Positions 45,313 through 54,023 of a DNA stretch of 64,000 bases are shown piece after piece. The stretch covers positions 1-64,000 of the forward strand of contig NZ_MDJZ01000016.1 of assembly GCF_002151125.1 (NCBI RefSeq), given 5' to 3'. The position numbers and the translations under genes were made by a program. A model generated the notes under the pieces. The model saw only the letters and a program-made list of their open reading frames with translations, did not search any database and was not told where the DNA came from. This DNA is from Clavibacter michiganensis. Its GTDB lineage: Bacteria; Actinomycetota; Actinomycetes; Actinomycetales; Microbacteriaceae. Each line of letters starts with the position of its first letter. Position 1 is the first letter of the stretch.

Positions 45313-45669
45313 ATGACGGATCCGCACGACACCGCCCTCCGCCCGCGATCCCGCGCATGGCTGCTCGGCTGGCTGAGCCTCATCGGCCCGGTGGGCGTCG
45401 TCGCGTCGATCGTGCTCGTGCAGCTGCTCGGGGAGGTGCAGCTCTACAGCGGGGTGATCCTGTTCTCGGCGGTGTCGATCGTCACGTGCATCCTCGGCAT
45501 CGCGGCCGTCCGGCGCGGGATCCGCGACGCGAAGCGGCATGCGGCGGAGCGCCCGCGGCTGATCGGCGGAGGGATCGCGGTGGGCGCGCTCGGCGCGCTC
45601 GCGTCCGGTGCCGTGGTGCTCGTCGTCGGCGGGCTCCTCTTCGCGCTCTCGCAGTACCGCCCGTACTAG
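45313..45669 (+). CDS. Small three-helix membrane protein
   Basis: Unrecognised 118-aa protein with helices at about residues 17-38, 44-65 and 84-110 and a basic loop RRGIRDAKRHAAERPR between the last two. Similar to DUF4190-like small membrane proteins in layout, but I do not assign it. Confidence 0.65.
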   Translation: MTDPHDTALRPRSRAWLLGWLSLIGPVGVVASIVLVQLLGEVQLYSGVILFSAVSIVTCILGIAAVRRGIRDAKRHAAERPRLIGGGIAVGALGALASGAVVLVVGGLLFALSQYRPY

Positions 45670-45803
45670 CGGCGCACGCGGACCACCCCGCCCGGCGGAG
45701 CGACGCGCGGATCGCCGCGCCGTCCGCCAGGGTGGATGCGGGCGCGGCGACTCGAGGCCGTCCGCCTCCGACCGCATCCGTCCGCCCGTCCCGAGGAGCC
45801 CGC

Positions 45804-46988
45804 ATGACCGACCGCATCCTGACCACGCACGCCGGCAGCCTCCCGCGCTCGCCGGAGCTGACCCGCCTGCTCGTCGCCCGCGACCAGGGCCGCCCGTTCG
45901 ACACGGCCGAGCTGGCGGAGGTGACCGCGTCCGCCGTCGCCGACACCGTGCGCCGCCAGCTCGAGACCGGCCTCGACGTCGTCAACGACGGCGAGGTGCC
46001 GCGCGTCGGCTTCTCGACCTACGTGCTCGAGCGGATCGACGGCTTCGGCGGCGCCGGGCACCGGAAGCCCACCCTCGACTCGCTCAAGTTCCCCGAGTAC
46101 GCCGCGTTCCAGGCGAAGCAGATCGTGGAGGGCGCCGACGTCGCGCGGGTCTGGGATCCGCCGGTCGCGCAGGGCCTGCTCGCGTACGACCCGACGCTCG
46201 CCGGGATCACGGAGGACCTCGACGGCTTCGACCGCGAGCTCGCCGCGCAGGCCGACCAGGGCCTCCGCCCCGCCGGCACGTTCTTCTCCGCGGCGACCCC
46301 GGGGATCGTCTCGACGACCCTCCTGCTCGACGCCGCGAACCCGCACTACGGCGACGACCGCGCCTACGTCTTCGCGCTCGCCGACCAGCTCAAGCTCGAG
46401 TACGACGCGATCGTCGCGCGCGGCCACGTCCTGCAGCTCGACGCGCCCGACCTCGCGATGGAGCGGGTGATCCAGTTCGGCGACGCCACGCTCGAGGAGT
46501 TCCTCGCCGCGGTCGACCTGCACGTCGACGCGCTCAACCACGCGATCCGCGACATCCCGCGCGAGATGGTGCGCCTCCACGTGTGCTGGGGCAACTGGCA
46601 GGGCCCGCACCAGGACGACGTGCCCGTCGACGTGCTGCTCCCGCACCTCTATCGGGCGGACGTGGGCGCGTTCAGCATCCCGCTCGGCAACCCCGCGCAC
46701 CAGCACGAGGCGCCGGCGTTCCGCGCCCACCCGCTGCCGGACGGCGCCGTGCTCATCCCCGGCGTCGTGGACGTGACCACCAACTACCTGGAGCACCCGC
46801 AGGTGATCGCGAACCGGATCCTCGAGGTCGTCGACGCCGTCGGGGACCCGACCCGCGTGATCGCCGGCACCGACTGCGGCCTCTCGACCTTCGCGAGCTA
46901 CGAGTTCGTCGCGACCGACGTGGCGTGGGCGAAGCTCCGTGCGCTGGTCGCGGGCGCCGAGATCGCGTCGCGGCGCGCGTTCGGCTGA
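45804..46988 (+). CDS. MetE C-terminal-like (cobalamin-independent methionine synthase II family) enzyme
   Basis: TIM-barrel methyltransferase (394 aa) related to the catalytic half of MetE, without the N-terminal half. Seen motifs are THAGSLPRSPEL, DVVNDGEVPR, LHVCWGNWQGPH and AGTDCGLSTF; the two Cys and a nearby His would bind zinc. Family members transfer methyl groups to thiols, not always homocysteine. Single gene. Confidence 0.88.
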   Translation: MTDRILTTHAGSLPRSPELTRLLVARDQGRPFDTAELAEVTASAVADTVRRQLETGLDVVNDGEVPRVGFSTYVLERIDGFGGAGHRKPTLDSLKFPEYAAFQAKQIVEGADVARVWDPPVAQGLLAYDPTLAGITEDLDGFDRELAAQADQGLRPAGTFFSAATPGIVSTTLLLDAANPHYGDDRAYVFALADQLKLEYDAIVARGHVLQLDAPDLAMERVIQFGDATLEEFLAAVDLHVDALNHAIRDIPREMVRLHVCWGNWQGPHQDDVPVDVLLPHLYRADVGAFSIPLGNPAHQHEAPAFRAHPLPDGAVLIPGVVDVTTNYLEHPQVIANRILEVVDAVGDPTRVIAGTDCGLSTFASYEFVATDVAWAKLRALVAGAEIASRRAFG

Positions 46989-46997
46989 GGGGCGCCG

Positions 46998-47024
46998 TCA
47001 GCTTCAGCGACGCTGGAGCTGACG
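46998..47024. terminator. Bidirectional hairpin between convergent genes
   Basis: GTCAGCTTCAGCG and CGCTGGAGCTGAC are inverted copies with one mismatch around a single base, between the MetE-like gene and the convergent TetR gene. Confidence 0.6.
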
Positions 47025-47049
47025 GGACCGCCTGGAGGTGATCGTCGCT

Positions 47050-47739
47050 TCAGGCAGCGCCCGTGCCCGCGATGTCGCGGAGCCGGCGGCGCACCGCGGC
47101 GTACGACGCGACGAGGGTGGCGTCGAGGCCGGCCGTGCGCGCATCCGCCCACTCGTCGAAGGCCGCGCGCACCGCGACGCCCGCGAGCTCGGTGACGAGC
47201 CGCGCCTCCTGGGCGGTGATGCGGCCGCCGAACGCCGTCGTCATCCGCCCGGCCAGCTCCCACGAGCGGGCCGCGTCGATCGACACCGCGGTCGACCGCA
47301 GCTGCGGCTCGTCGGCCATGAGCCGGCGCACGCGGAGCTGCTGGTGGGCGATGGCGGAGAGGTCGCCGTCGAGGGTCGCGAGCACGCGCGCGTAGACGGC
47401 CTCGAGCTGGGGGAGCGGCGCGGATCCGCGGTCGACGTCCGCGAGCCAGGCGTCGAGCGGCGCGTCGAACACGGGGTGCAGCGTGAGGACCGACTCCTCC
47501 TTGCTCGGGAAGTAGCGGAAGCACGTGCGATCGGAGACGCCCGCAGCCTGCGCGATGTCGTGGATCGTCGTGGCCGCCATGCCGCGCTGCTCGAAGAGGG
47601 CGAGCGCGGCCTCGCTGATCTCGGTGGTGGTCGCCATGCGGCGCCGCTCGCGGAGGCCGGCCGCGCCGCCCGCGCTCGTGCCCGCGCCGCCCGCGCTCGC
47701 GGCCTCCGCCGTGTCCGTCGTCTCGCTCACCGTGCCCAT
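47050..47739 (-). CDS. TetR-family regulator of the divergent MFS pump
   Basis: Repressor (229 aa). The HTH reads AATTIHDIAQAAGVSDRTCF preceded by the helix ISEAALALFEQRG. A 40-residue Ala/Gly/Thr-rich leader precedes it. It is divergent from the DHA2 transporter gene 145 bases away, the classic efflux repressor arrangement. Ligand is probably a transported compound. Confidence 0.9.
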   Translation of the reverse strand: MGTVSETTDTAEAASAGGAGTSAGGAAGLRERRRMATTTEISEAALALFEQRGMAATTIHDIAQAAGVSDRTCFRYFPSKEESVLTLHPVFDAPLDAWLADVDRGSAPLPQLEAVYARVLATLDGDLSAIAHQQLRVRRLMADEPQLRSTAVSIDAARSWELAGRMTTAFGGRITAQEARLVTELAGVAVRAAFDEWADARTAGLDATLVASYAAVRRRLRDIAGTGAA

Positions 47740-47792
47740 GCCGTCATCCGCCTCCCGCGGATCCAACCTGCCGGATCCGCCGTTCGTGTCAT

Positions 47793-47815
47793 AGACTGCC
47801 ACATGGTCCGAGTCT
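47793..47815. promoter_or_regulatory. Possible TetR operator in the divergent promoter
   Basis: AGACT (47793-47797) and AGTCT (47811-47815) flank a 13-base core containing CCACATGG. The wider sequence starts TGTCA and ends TGACA. It overlaps a -10-like TAGACT for the MFS gene. Confidence 0.45.
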
Positions 47816-47883
47816 GACATCCGGATCGTCCCCCGCTCCGCAGCGTCGCGCGCGCCCCGCCATCCACTCCCCGGAGACATCCC

Positions 47884-49425
47884 ATGACCACGCCGCCTTC
47901 CGCCGACACCCGGCGCGACGCCACCCCGCCCGAAGACGCGACCCTGCCGAGCTCCGGACGCGCCGCCGCCGACCGCGCCGTCGCCCCCGAGGACGAGCGC
48001 CTGCCGCAGGGCGCCCCGCTCGTCATCGGCCTGCTCGTCGTCGCCGCCTTCGTCGTGATCCTCAACGAGACGATCATGAGCGTGGCGCTGCCGAGCCTCA
48101 TGGCCGACCTCGACATCACCACCGCCACCGCGCAGTGGCTCACCACCGGCTTCATGCTGACGATGGCCGTCGTGATCCCCGCGACGGGCTTCATCCTGCA
48201 GCGCTTCTCCACCCGCCAGGTGTTCGGCGCCGCCATGACGCTGTTCTCCGTCGGCACGCTCATCGCCGCGATCGCCCCCGGGTTCGGGATCCTGCTGATG
48301 GGCCGCATCGTGCAGGCCAGCGGCACGGCGATCATGATGCCGCTGCTGTTCACGACCGTCCTCAACCTGGTGCCCGCCGCCCGCCGCGGCCGGCTGATGG
48401 GCGTCATCTCCATCGTCATCGCGGTCGCCCCGGCGATCGGCCCGACCGTGTCCGGCCTCATCCTCAGCTCGCTCTCGTGGCGCTGGATGTTCTGGATCGT
48501 GCTGCCCATCGCGCTCATCGCGCTGACGCTCGGCCTCTGGAAGATCACGAACCTCACGACCCCGCGGAAGCTGCCGTTCGACATCCTCTCCGTGGTGCTC
48601 TCCACGCTCGCGTTCGGCGGACTGATCTTCGGACTCTCGAGCCTGGGCGAGTCCGCCGAGGGCGACGCGCCCCTGCCGCTGTGGATCCCCATCACGGTCG
48701 GCGTGCTCGCGCTCGCCGCGTTCATCACCCGCCAGGTCTCGCTGCAGCGCGAGGACCGGGCCCTCATGGACCTCCGCACCTTCCGCAGCCGCCCGTTCGT
48801 GGTCGCCATCATCATGGTCAGCGTCAGCATGATGGCGCTGTTCGGCAGCCTCATCGTCCTGCCGCTCTACCTGCAGAACGTGCTCCAGCTCGGCACGCTC
48901 GAGACCGGCCTGCTGCTGCTCCCCGGCGGCGCGCTCATGGCGATCCTGTCGCCCATCGTCGGCCGCCTCTTCGACCGCGTCGGCCCGCGCCCGCTCGTCA
49001 TCCCCGGCGCCATCGTCGTGAGCATCGCCCTCTGGGGCATGACCACGATGCTGCACGAGGGCACGTCGATCGGCTGGGTCATCGCGGTGCACCTGGTGCT
49101 CAACGCCGGCCTCGCGTTCATGTTCACGCCGCTGCTCACCTCGGCGCTCGGATCCCTGCCGCCGCGCCTCTACTCGCACGGCAGCGCGACCGTCTCCACG
49201 ATGCAGCAGCTCGCGGGCGCGGCCGGCACGGCCCTGTTCGTCACGGTGCTCACCACCACGACGGTCGCGGGCCTCGCCGACGGCCGGTCCGAGGTCACCG
49301 CGACCGCGGCCGGCGTGCAGGCGGCCTTCATGATCGGCGGCTTCATCTCGCTCGCCGCGATCGTGGCGTCGTTCTTCGTCCGTCGCCCGGCGGAGCCGCT
49401 GCCGGAGGGCGTGGCGGCGCACTAG
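47884..49425 (+). CDS. DHA2-family MFS multidrug exporter
   Basis: Proton-driven efflux pump (513 aa) with about 14 membrane helices, the count of DHA2 pumps. Signatures include LNETIMSVALPSLMADLDI in helix 1, LLMGRIVQASGTAIMMPLLF and motif C in VIAVAPAIGPTVSG. The first 40 residues are Pro/Ala/Asp-rich cytoplasmic. The ATG has CCGGAGA upstream. Regulated by the divergent TetR gene. Confidence 0.94.
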   Translation: MTTPPSADTRRDATPPEDATLPSSGRAAADRAVAPEDERLPQGAPLVIGLLVVAAFVVILNETIMSVALPSLMADLDITTATAQWLTTGFMLTMAVVIPATGFILQRFSTRQVFGAAMTLFSVGTLIAAIAPGFGILLMGRIVQASGTAIMMPLLFTTVLNLVPAARRGRLMGVISIVIAVAPAIGPTVSGLILSSLSWRWMFWIVLPIALIALTLGLWKITNLTTPRKLPFDILSVVLSTLAFGGLIFGLSSLGESAEGDAPLPLWIPITVGVLALAAFITRQVSLQREDRALMDLRTFRSRPFVVAIIMVSVSMMALFGSLIVLPLYLQNVLQLGTLETGLLLLPGGALMAILSPIVGRLFDRVGPRPLVIPGAIVVSIALWGMTTMLHEGTSIGWVIAVHLVLNAGLAFMFTPLLTSALGSLPPRLYSHGSATVSTMQQLAGAAGTALFVTVLTTTTVAGLADGRSEVTATAAGVQAAFMIGGFISLAAIVASFFVRRPAEPLPEGVAAH

Positions 49426-49832
49426 CGCCGCGCGGCCTCCGGCCGTCGCCACCAGCGGAGCAGCGCGGGCGCGGTGGCCACCACCAGGATCGCGAACAGC
49501 GTCTGGTCCACCGCGCCCCAGGCGGGGATGCCGCCGACGGTGGCGAGCACCGTCCAGTTGACGGCGATGTCCGCGAGGATCACCGCGATGCCGAGCGCGA
49601 CCCCGGCGCGGCGGCGCCGGGCCAGCAGCAGGATCACGAGCGGATCCAGCACCGTGAGCGAGATCCAGAAGGCCCGGAGCGCAGCGGGGAAGCCCGCGTA
49701 GACGTCCGCCCCGCCGATCGCGAGGTCGAGGACGTGGGTGGCGGTGCCGATGCCGATGCCGAAGCCCGCGATCCAGAGGACGCGGACCACCCGCGGAGCG
49801 CGCTCGGGATCCCGGCGGCGCTGGGCGCCCAC
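49422..49832 (-). CDS. Hypothetical four-helix membrane protein
   Basis: 136-aa membrane protein with about four helices and a basic loop (LLARRRRAG). Its GTG is one base after the stop of the TetR gene at 49834, so the two form an operon. Its own stop overlaps the convergent MFS stop by 4 bases. Function unknown. Confidence 0.7.
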   Translation of the reverse strand: MGAQRRRDPERAPRVVRVLWIAGFGIGIGTATHVLDLAIGGADVYAGFPAALRAFWISLTVLDPLVILLLARRRRAGVALGIAVILADIAVNWTVLATVGGIPAWGAVDQTLFAILVVATAPALLRWWRRPEAARR

Positions 49833-49833
49833 G

Positions 49834-50583
49834 TCAGTCCCAGGACGCGGATCCGGGCGGGACCGCGGCCCGCGTCCCCCCGCGCCAGCGCGCGATCAAC
49901 TGCTCCACGTACTCGCCGACGAGGGCCGGCAGGTCCAAGGACGAGTTGTGGATCCACTGGATCTCGAGGCCGTCCAGGATCGCGAGGAAGCACGCGGCCT
50001 CGTAGTCGAGCGTCGCGTCGTCCATCGGCGGCACCTGCCCGAGCGCGATCGCCTCGCCCATGACGCGGCGGATCGACGAGATCGTGCGCGCGTACCGGCC
50101 GCGCATGTACTCGTGCGCCGGATGCGTCGCGTCGCTGGTCTCGGTCGCGAACGTGAGGTACAGCTCCAGGAAGCCGCGGTGCTCCACGTGGTACCGCATC
50201 AGGTCGACGAAGGCGCGCAGCGCGGGGAGGCCCGGGGCGGCCTCGGAGACGAACGGCTGCTGGCGGTCCCACTGCCGGAGCACCTCGGTGAGCAGCTCCT
50301 CCTTGCGGTAGTAGCGGAGCACTGCCGCGGGGGAGACGCCCACCTCGTCGGCGATCTCCTTGATCGTCGCTGCGCCGTAGCCGCGGACGCCGAACACGCG
50401 CACGGCTGCCGCCACGATCTCCGCGCGCCGCCGCACGCCGGTCGAGTACGGTCCGCGCGCGCTCGCGCCGCCGCCCGCGCCCGGGGCCGTGCCCGCGCTC
50501 TCATCCCCGGCATCGCGCGGAAGACCCTCGGCGGCGCTGGCGGACGCACCGCGCGTCGTCGCCGTGCTTCGCATCTCGGTCAC
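49834..50583 (-). CDS. TetR-family regulator of the carbohydrate locus
   Basis: Repressor (249 aa). A disordered Ala/Gly/Ser-rich N-terminus of about 50 residues precedes the HTH AATIKEIADEVGVSPAAVLR with YYRKEEL. I chose GTG 50583 because GGGGAGG lies 9 bases upstream; an ATG at 50574 is the alternative. It is divergent from the oxidoreductase/ABC operon and is its likely regulator. Confidence 0.9.
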   Translation of the reverse strand: MTEMRSTATTRGASASAAEGLPRDAGDESAGTAPGAGGGASARGPYSTGVRRRAEIVAAAVRVFGVRGYGAATIKEIADEVGVSPAAVLRYYRKEELLTEVLRQWDRQQPFVSEAAPGLPALRAFVDLMRYHVEHRGFLELYLTFATETSDATHPAHEYMRGRYARTISSIRRVMGEAIALGQVPPMDDATLDYEAACFLAILDGLEIQWIHNSSLDLPALVGEYVEQLIARWRGGTRAAVPPGSASWD

Positions 50584-50647
50584 GATGTCGATCCTCCCCC
50601 TTGTGCGCCCGTGGGCCGGGACGTACAGTGACTCAACCGTAAACGCT

Positions 50648-50664
50648 GCATCAGTTTTCGATGC
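50648..50664. promoter_or_regulatory. Inverted repeat upstream of the oxidoreductase/ABC operon
   Basis: GCATC and GATGC are separated by 7 AT-richer bases (AGTTTTC), extended by CGC on both outer sides with one offset. It lies 31 bases upstream of the GTG at 50695, in the promoter shared with the TetR gene. Confidence 0.42.
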
Positions 50665-50694
50665 GCGTAGGGCATTGCTAGGGACGAGGGCGTC

Positions 50695-51795
50695 GTGGGC
50701 GAAGAGGTGTTCGGTGTGGGCCTGATCGGGGCCGGACCGGTAGGGCAGGCCATCCACCTGCCGACCCTGGCGCGCCTGGCGGACCGCTTCCTGGTCGTCC
50801 ACGTGATGGACGTCGACGCGGACGTCGCCGAGCGCGTCGCCGCCCGGGCCGGTGCCCGGCACTCGACCGACGCGGACGCGCTCATCCGGGATCCGGCCGT
50901 CGACGTCGTCGTCATCGGCAGCCCGAACCGCTTCCACGCCGAGCAGGTCATCGCCGCGTGCCGTGCCGGCAAGCGCGCCGTGCTCTGCGAGAAGCCGCTG
51001 GCCGTCTCCGCCGAGGAGGGCCGCGCCATCGCCCGCGCCTCCGCCGAGCACGGGGTGCCCGTCGTGGTGGGGACGATGCACGCGTTCGACCCCGCGTGGA
51101 TCGACGCCATCGCCGCGTGGGACGCCTCCGGCCGCGCGCCGCACACCGTCCGCATCTCGGCCGTCATCCCGCCGAACCCCGACTCCGAGGACTCCGCCAC
51201 CGAGATCGTCGGCCGACCCGCGCGCCGCGAGGCGGGCGAGCCGGACCTCGAGGAGCAGGCGTCCGCGGTCTCCGGCGGCGTGCTCGGCCTCGCGATCCAC
51301 GACCTCCCGCTCGCGCGCCGCCTCCTCCCCGACGCCCGGCCGCGCGTGCTCAGCGCGCGCGCCCTCAAGCCGTGGGGCTACGAGATCGTCGCCATGGTGG
51401 GCGAGAGCGTGCTCGAGGTGCACGGCATCGGCGGCGCCTCGTGGGATCCCGAGTGGACGCTCGACGCCGTCGCGCGCGACCGCTCCCTCCACGTCGACTT
51501 CTCGCTCTCCTACGTGCACGCGGGATCCAGCACCGCCACGCTCACGGACGCCCGCGGCACCACCGGCTGGGGCCCCTACGCGGACAACGGCTACGTCGCC
51601 GAGTGGGAGCACGTGCACGCCGTGATCACCGGCGCCGTCGAGCCCCTCTCGATGGAGGCGCTGCTCGCCGACCTCGACCTCGCGACCGACATCGCCGAGC
51701 AGAGCGCGGCGCTCGTCCGGGCCGGCGGCGGTACCCCCGCGGCGGCCGACGCCGGATCCGCGGCCCGCGCACCCCGGACCGAGGTCGCGGCATGA
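50695..51795 (+). CDS. Gfo/Idh/MocA-family oxidoreductase
   Basis: NAD(P)-dependent sugar or cyclitol dehydrogenase (366 aa). The Rossmann fold opens with GLIGAGPVGQAIHLPTLARL; the family signature CEKPLAVSAEE follows at about 97, and a His for catalysis is in AIHDLPLARRLLP. First gene of a five-gene carbohydrate operon. Substrate unknown. Confidence 0.92.
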   Translation: MGEEVFGVGLIGAGPVGQAIHLPTLARLADRFLVVHVMDVDADVAERVAARAGARHSTDADALIRDPAVDVVVIGSPNRFHAEQVIAACRAGKRAVLCEKPLAVSAEEGRAIARASAEHGVPVVVGTMHAFDPAWIDAIAAWDASGRAPHTVRISAVIPPNPDSEDSATEIVGRPARREAGEPDLEEQASAVSGGVLGLAIHDLPLARRLLPDARPRVLSARALKPWGYEIVAMVGESVLEVHGIGGASWDPEWTLDAVARDRSLHVDFSLSYVHAGSSTATLTDARGTTGWGPYADNGYVAEWEHVHAVITGAVEPLSMEALLADLDLATDIAEQSAALVRAGGGTPAAADAGSAARAPRTEVAA

Positions 51796-52604
51796 GCGCC
51801 CTCACCCTCCGCATCGATCCCGTGGCGACGGCGACCCGCCAGGCGGCGGCCGTCGCGGCCCTCGCCTCGCTGCCCGAGTCCTTCCGCCGCACCGACGACG
51901 CGGGCGAGGTGGTCGTGGTGGACGGCGGCGACGGCTGGGTCGGCCGGGCCACGGCCGCGGCCCGATCCGGGGCCCGTGCCCTCCTCGTGCTCGACCCCGG
52001 TCCGGCGGTCGACGCCGACCTGGCCGAGCTCGCGGCCGCGGGCGCGCCCGTGGTCCTCGACGTGCCGTGGCGCCACGACGAGGCCGTCCGCCGGGTGGCC
52101 CCGCGGATCCACCGCCTCGCCGCCCCCGGCGCTCTGTTCGAGGCGCGCGCCACGGTCGCGGACACCGCCGACCTCGCCGACGCGACCCGCGCCCTCGCGC
52201 TCACGACGCAGGCGCTCGTCGGCTCGCCGCTGACGGAGCTGGCGCCGCTCGCCGGGACGCCCGACCACCTGATGCTCACCGGCAGCACCGCCTCGGGCGT
52301 CCACGTGGTCGTCAGCGCGGTCGTCACGGCGCAGGGCCACGGGTGCGCGACCTTCCGGCTCGTCGTCGGCGATCGCGCCGCGCACGTCACGCTGCCGGCG
52401 CCCGGCACGGCCGCCCCCGGACGCGCGAGCGTCACGGACGCCGCCGGCCGCGAGGACCTCCCCGTCGTCTTCGAGTCCGGCCACCGCACCGCGATGCGCC
52501 TCGCCCGCGACGCCGCCCACGGCCGATGCGTCCCCGACGACGTCGCCGACCTCCGCTCGCTCCTCGCGGCCGCGCCCGCGCTGGCCGCTGACGCGCACCC
52601 CTAG
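51792..52604 (+). CDS. Unknown protein coupled to the oxidoreductase
   Basis: I do not recognise this 270-aa protein. It is soluble, Ala/Asp-rich, with alternating strand-helix blocks (GEVVVVDGGDGWVGRATAAA, ARALLVLDPGP, APVVLDVPWRHD) suggesting a Rossmann-like fold, and a second part with GSTASGVHVVVSAVVTAQG that resembles the C-terminal domain of Gfo/Idh proteins. It may therefore be a divergent, degenerate partner subunit. The ATG overlaps the preceding stop. Confidence 0.72.
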   Translation: MSALTLRIDPVATATRQAAAVAALASLPESFRRTDDAGEVVVVDGGDGWVGRATAAARSGARALLVLDPGPAVDADLAELAAAGAPVVLDVPWRHDEAVRRVAPRIHRLAAPGALFEARATVADTADLADATRALALTTQALVGSPLTELAPLAGTPDHLMLTGSTASGVHVVVSAVVTAQGHGCATFRLVVGDRAAHVTLPAPGTAAPGRASVTDAAGREDLPVVFESGHRTAMRLARDAAHGRCVPDDVADLRSLLAAAPALAADAHP

Positions 52605-52658
52605 ACCCAGCCCCTTCCCTCCCACCACACACAGCACCACCGGACAATGGAGTCAGAA

Positions 52659-53981
52659 ATGCCACAGCAGTCATCCAGCGCCTTCGGCAAAGGCCTCACC
52701 CGACGATCCCTCCTCGGCGCCGGCGTCGGCGCCGCGGCGGTCGGCCTCCTCGCCGCCTGCAGCGGCGGAGGCGGAGGCGCATCCGGCGCCGCCGCACCCC
52801 TGAAGTTCTGGAACATGCCCTGGGGCGCGCCCGCCTTCCTCACCGAGGACAAGGCGATCGCCGCGGCCTACGAGCCCGCCGAGGGCATGGGCGCCGTGAG
52901 CTACCAGCAGGTCCAGTGGGCCAACTTCACGCAGACCTTCTCCACCGCGGTCGCCGCGAACAACGGTCCGGCGGTGAGCTCGGGCGGAGGCACGACCGCG
53001 TTCCTGTTCGAGTCGCAGGGCAAGATCGCGTACGCCGACGACCTCATCGAGTCGTGGAAGTCGAACGGCATCTACGACGACTTCCTCCCGGGCCTCGTCG
53101 ACACCCTGAAGACGGACAACGGCTACGCGGCCGTCCCGTACAACCTCGACATGCGCATGTACTGGTACCGCAAGGACCTCCTCGAGGAGGCCGGCGCCGA
53201 GCCGCCCACCGACTGGGACTCCTACGAGGCCATGTGCGCCGCGCTGAAGAAGAACGGCGTCTACGGCTACGGCACCCGCTCGGGCGCCGGCGCCTTCACC
53301 GGCTTCCACCAGATCGTGGCCCACATGATCAACAACGGCGGCGGCCTCTTCGACCCGGACCAGAACCCGGACGTCGTGACCGATGCGAACATCCAGGCCG
53401 TCGAGTGGGTGCTCGGCATGGTGAAGAACGGCTACGTGGATCCCCGCAGCGCCACCTACACCTCCGACAACGCGTACCAGCAGATGGACGCCGGCACCTT
53501 CGGCGCCCTCTGGGACGGCGCGGGCGCCACGGCGAACGTGACGCCGGAGACCGCGGCGCAGATGGTGGTCGGCGACCCGCTCGTGGGTCCCAGCGGCGAG
53601 AAGGGCGCGCTCTACTTCCCGAACAACATCATGATGTACAAGTCGACGCCCAGCCAGGAGAACAGCGAGGCGTTCCTCACGTACTACTACCAGAACATGA
53701 AGTCGCTCTGGACGAAGCAGACCGGCATCGGCCTGCCGCCGCTGAAGTCCATCGCCGACGAGGCCTACGCGGACGACCCGAACACGCTGAAGATCCTCAA
53801 CGACTGGCAGCCGATCTCGAAGACGTGGGGTGCCCCGGGCACGAACACCGTCTTCCAGAACGTGACCAAGGTCGACGGCACGCAGCCGACGATCTCGTTC
53901 GCGCAGGCCGTGCTCGCCGGCACGGTGACGGCACGCGAGGCGCTCGAGACCCTGCAGAAGGAACTGGACTCGGCGGCATGA
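52659..53981 (+). CDS. Carbohydrate ABC transporter substrate-binding lipoprotein
   Basis: Family 1 extracellular sugar-binding protein (440 aa). The N-terminus has a twin-arginine-like TRRSLLGAG followed by the lipobox LLAACSGG, so it may be exported folded through Tat and then lipidated. The sugar-binding part has aromatic-rich segments (MRMYWYRKDLLEEAG, GTRSGAGAFTGFHQ). The ATG at 52659 follows GGAG by 6 bases; an ATG at 52647 is possible. Confidence 0.92.
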   Translation: MPQQSSSAFGKGLTRRSLLGAGVGAAAVGLLAACSGGGGGASGAAAPLKFWNMPWGAPAFLTEDKAIAAAYEPAEGMGAVSYQQVQWANFTQTFSTAVAANNGPAVSSGGGTTAFLFESQGKIAYADDLIESWKSNGIYDDFLPGLVDTLKTDNGYAAVPYNLDMRMYWYRKDLLEEAGAEPPTDWDSYEAMCAALKKNGVYGYGTRSGAGAFTGFHQIVAHMINNGGGLFDPDQNPDVVTDANIQAVEWVLGMVKNGYVDPRSATYTSDNAYQQMDAGTFGALWDGAGATANVTPETAAQMVVGDPLVGPSGEKGALYFPNNIMMYKSTPSQENSEAFLTYYYQNMKSLWTKQTGIGLPPLKSIADEAYADDPNTLKILNDWQPISKTWGAPGTNTVFQNVTKVDGTQPTISFAQAVLAGTVTAREALETLQKELDSAA

Positions 53982-54023
53982 TCCGGGTGCCTTCGGAGGT
54001 CATGACATGGACGGGGTGAGCTG

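Noticed and set aside
45670-45803. Possible riboswitch ahead of the MetE-like gene
   Set aside because: I see no SAM, cobalamin or T-box core; only 134 bases of unstructured GC-rich leader.
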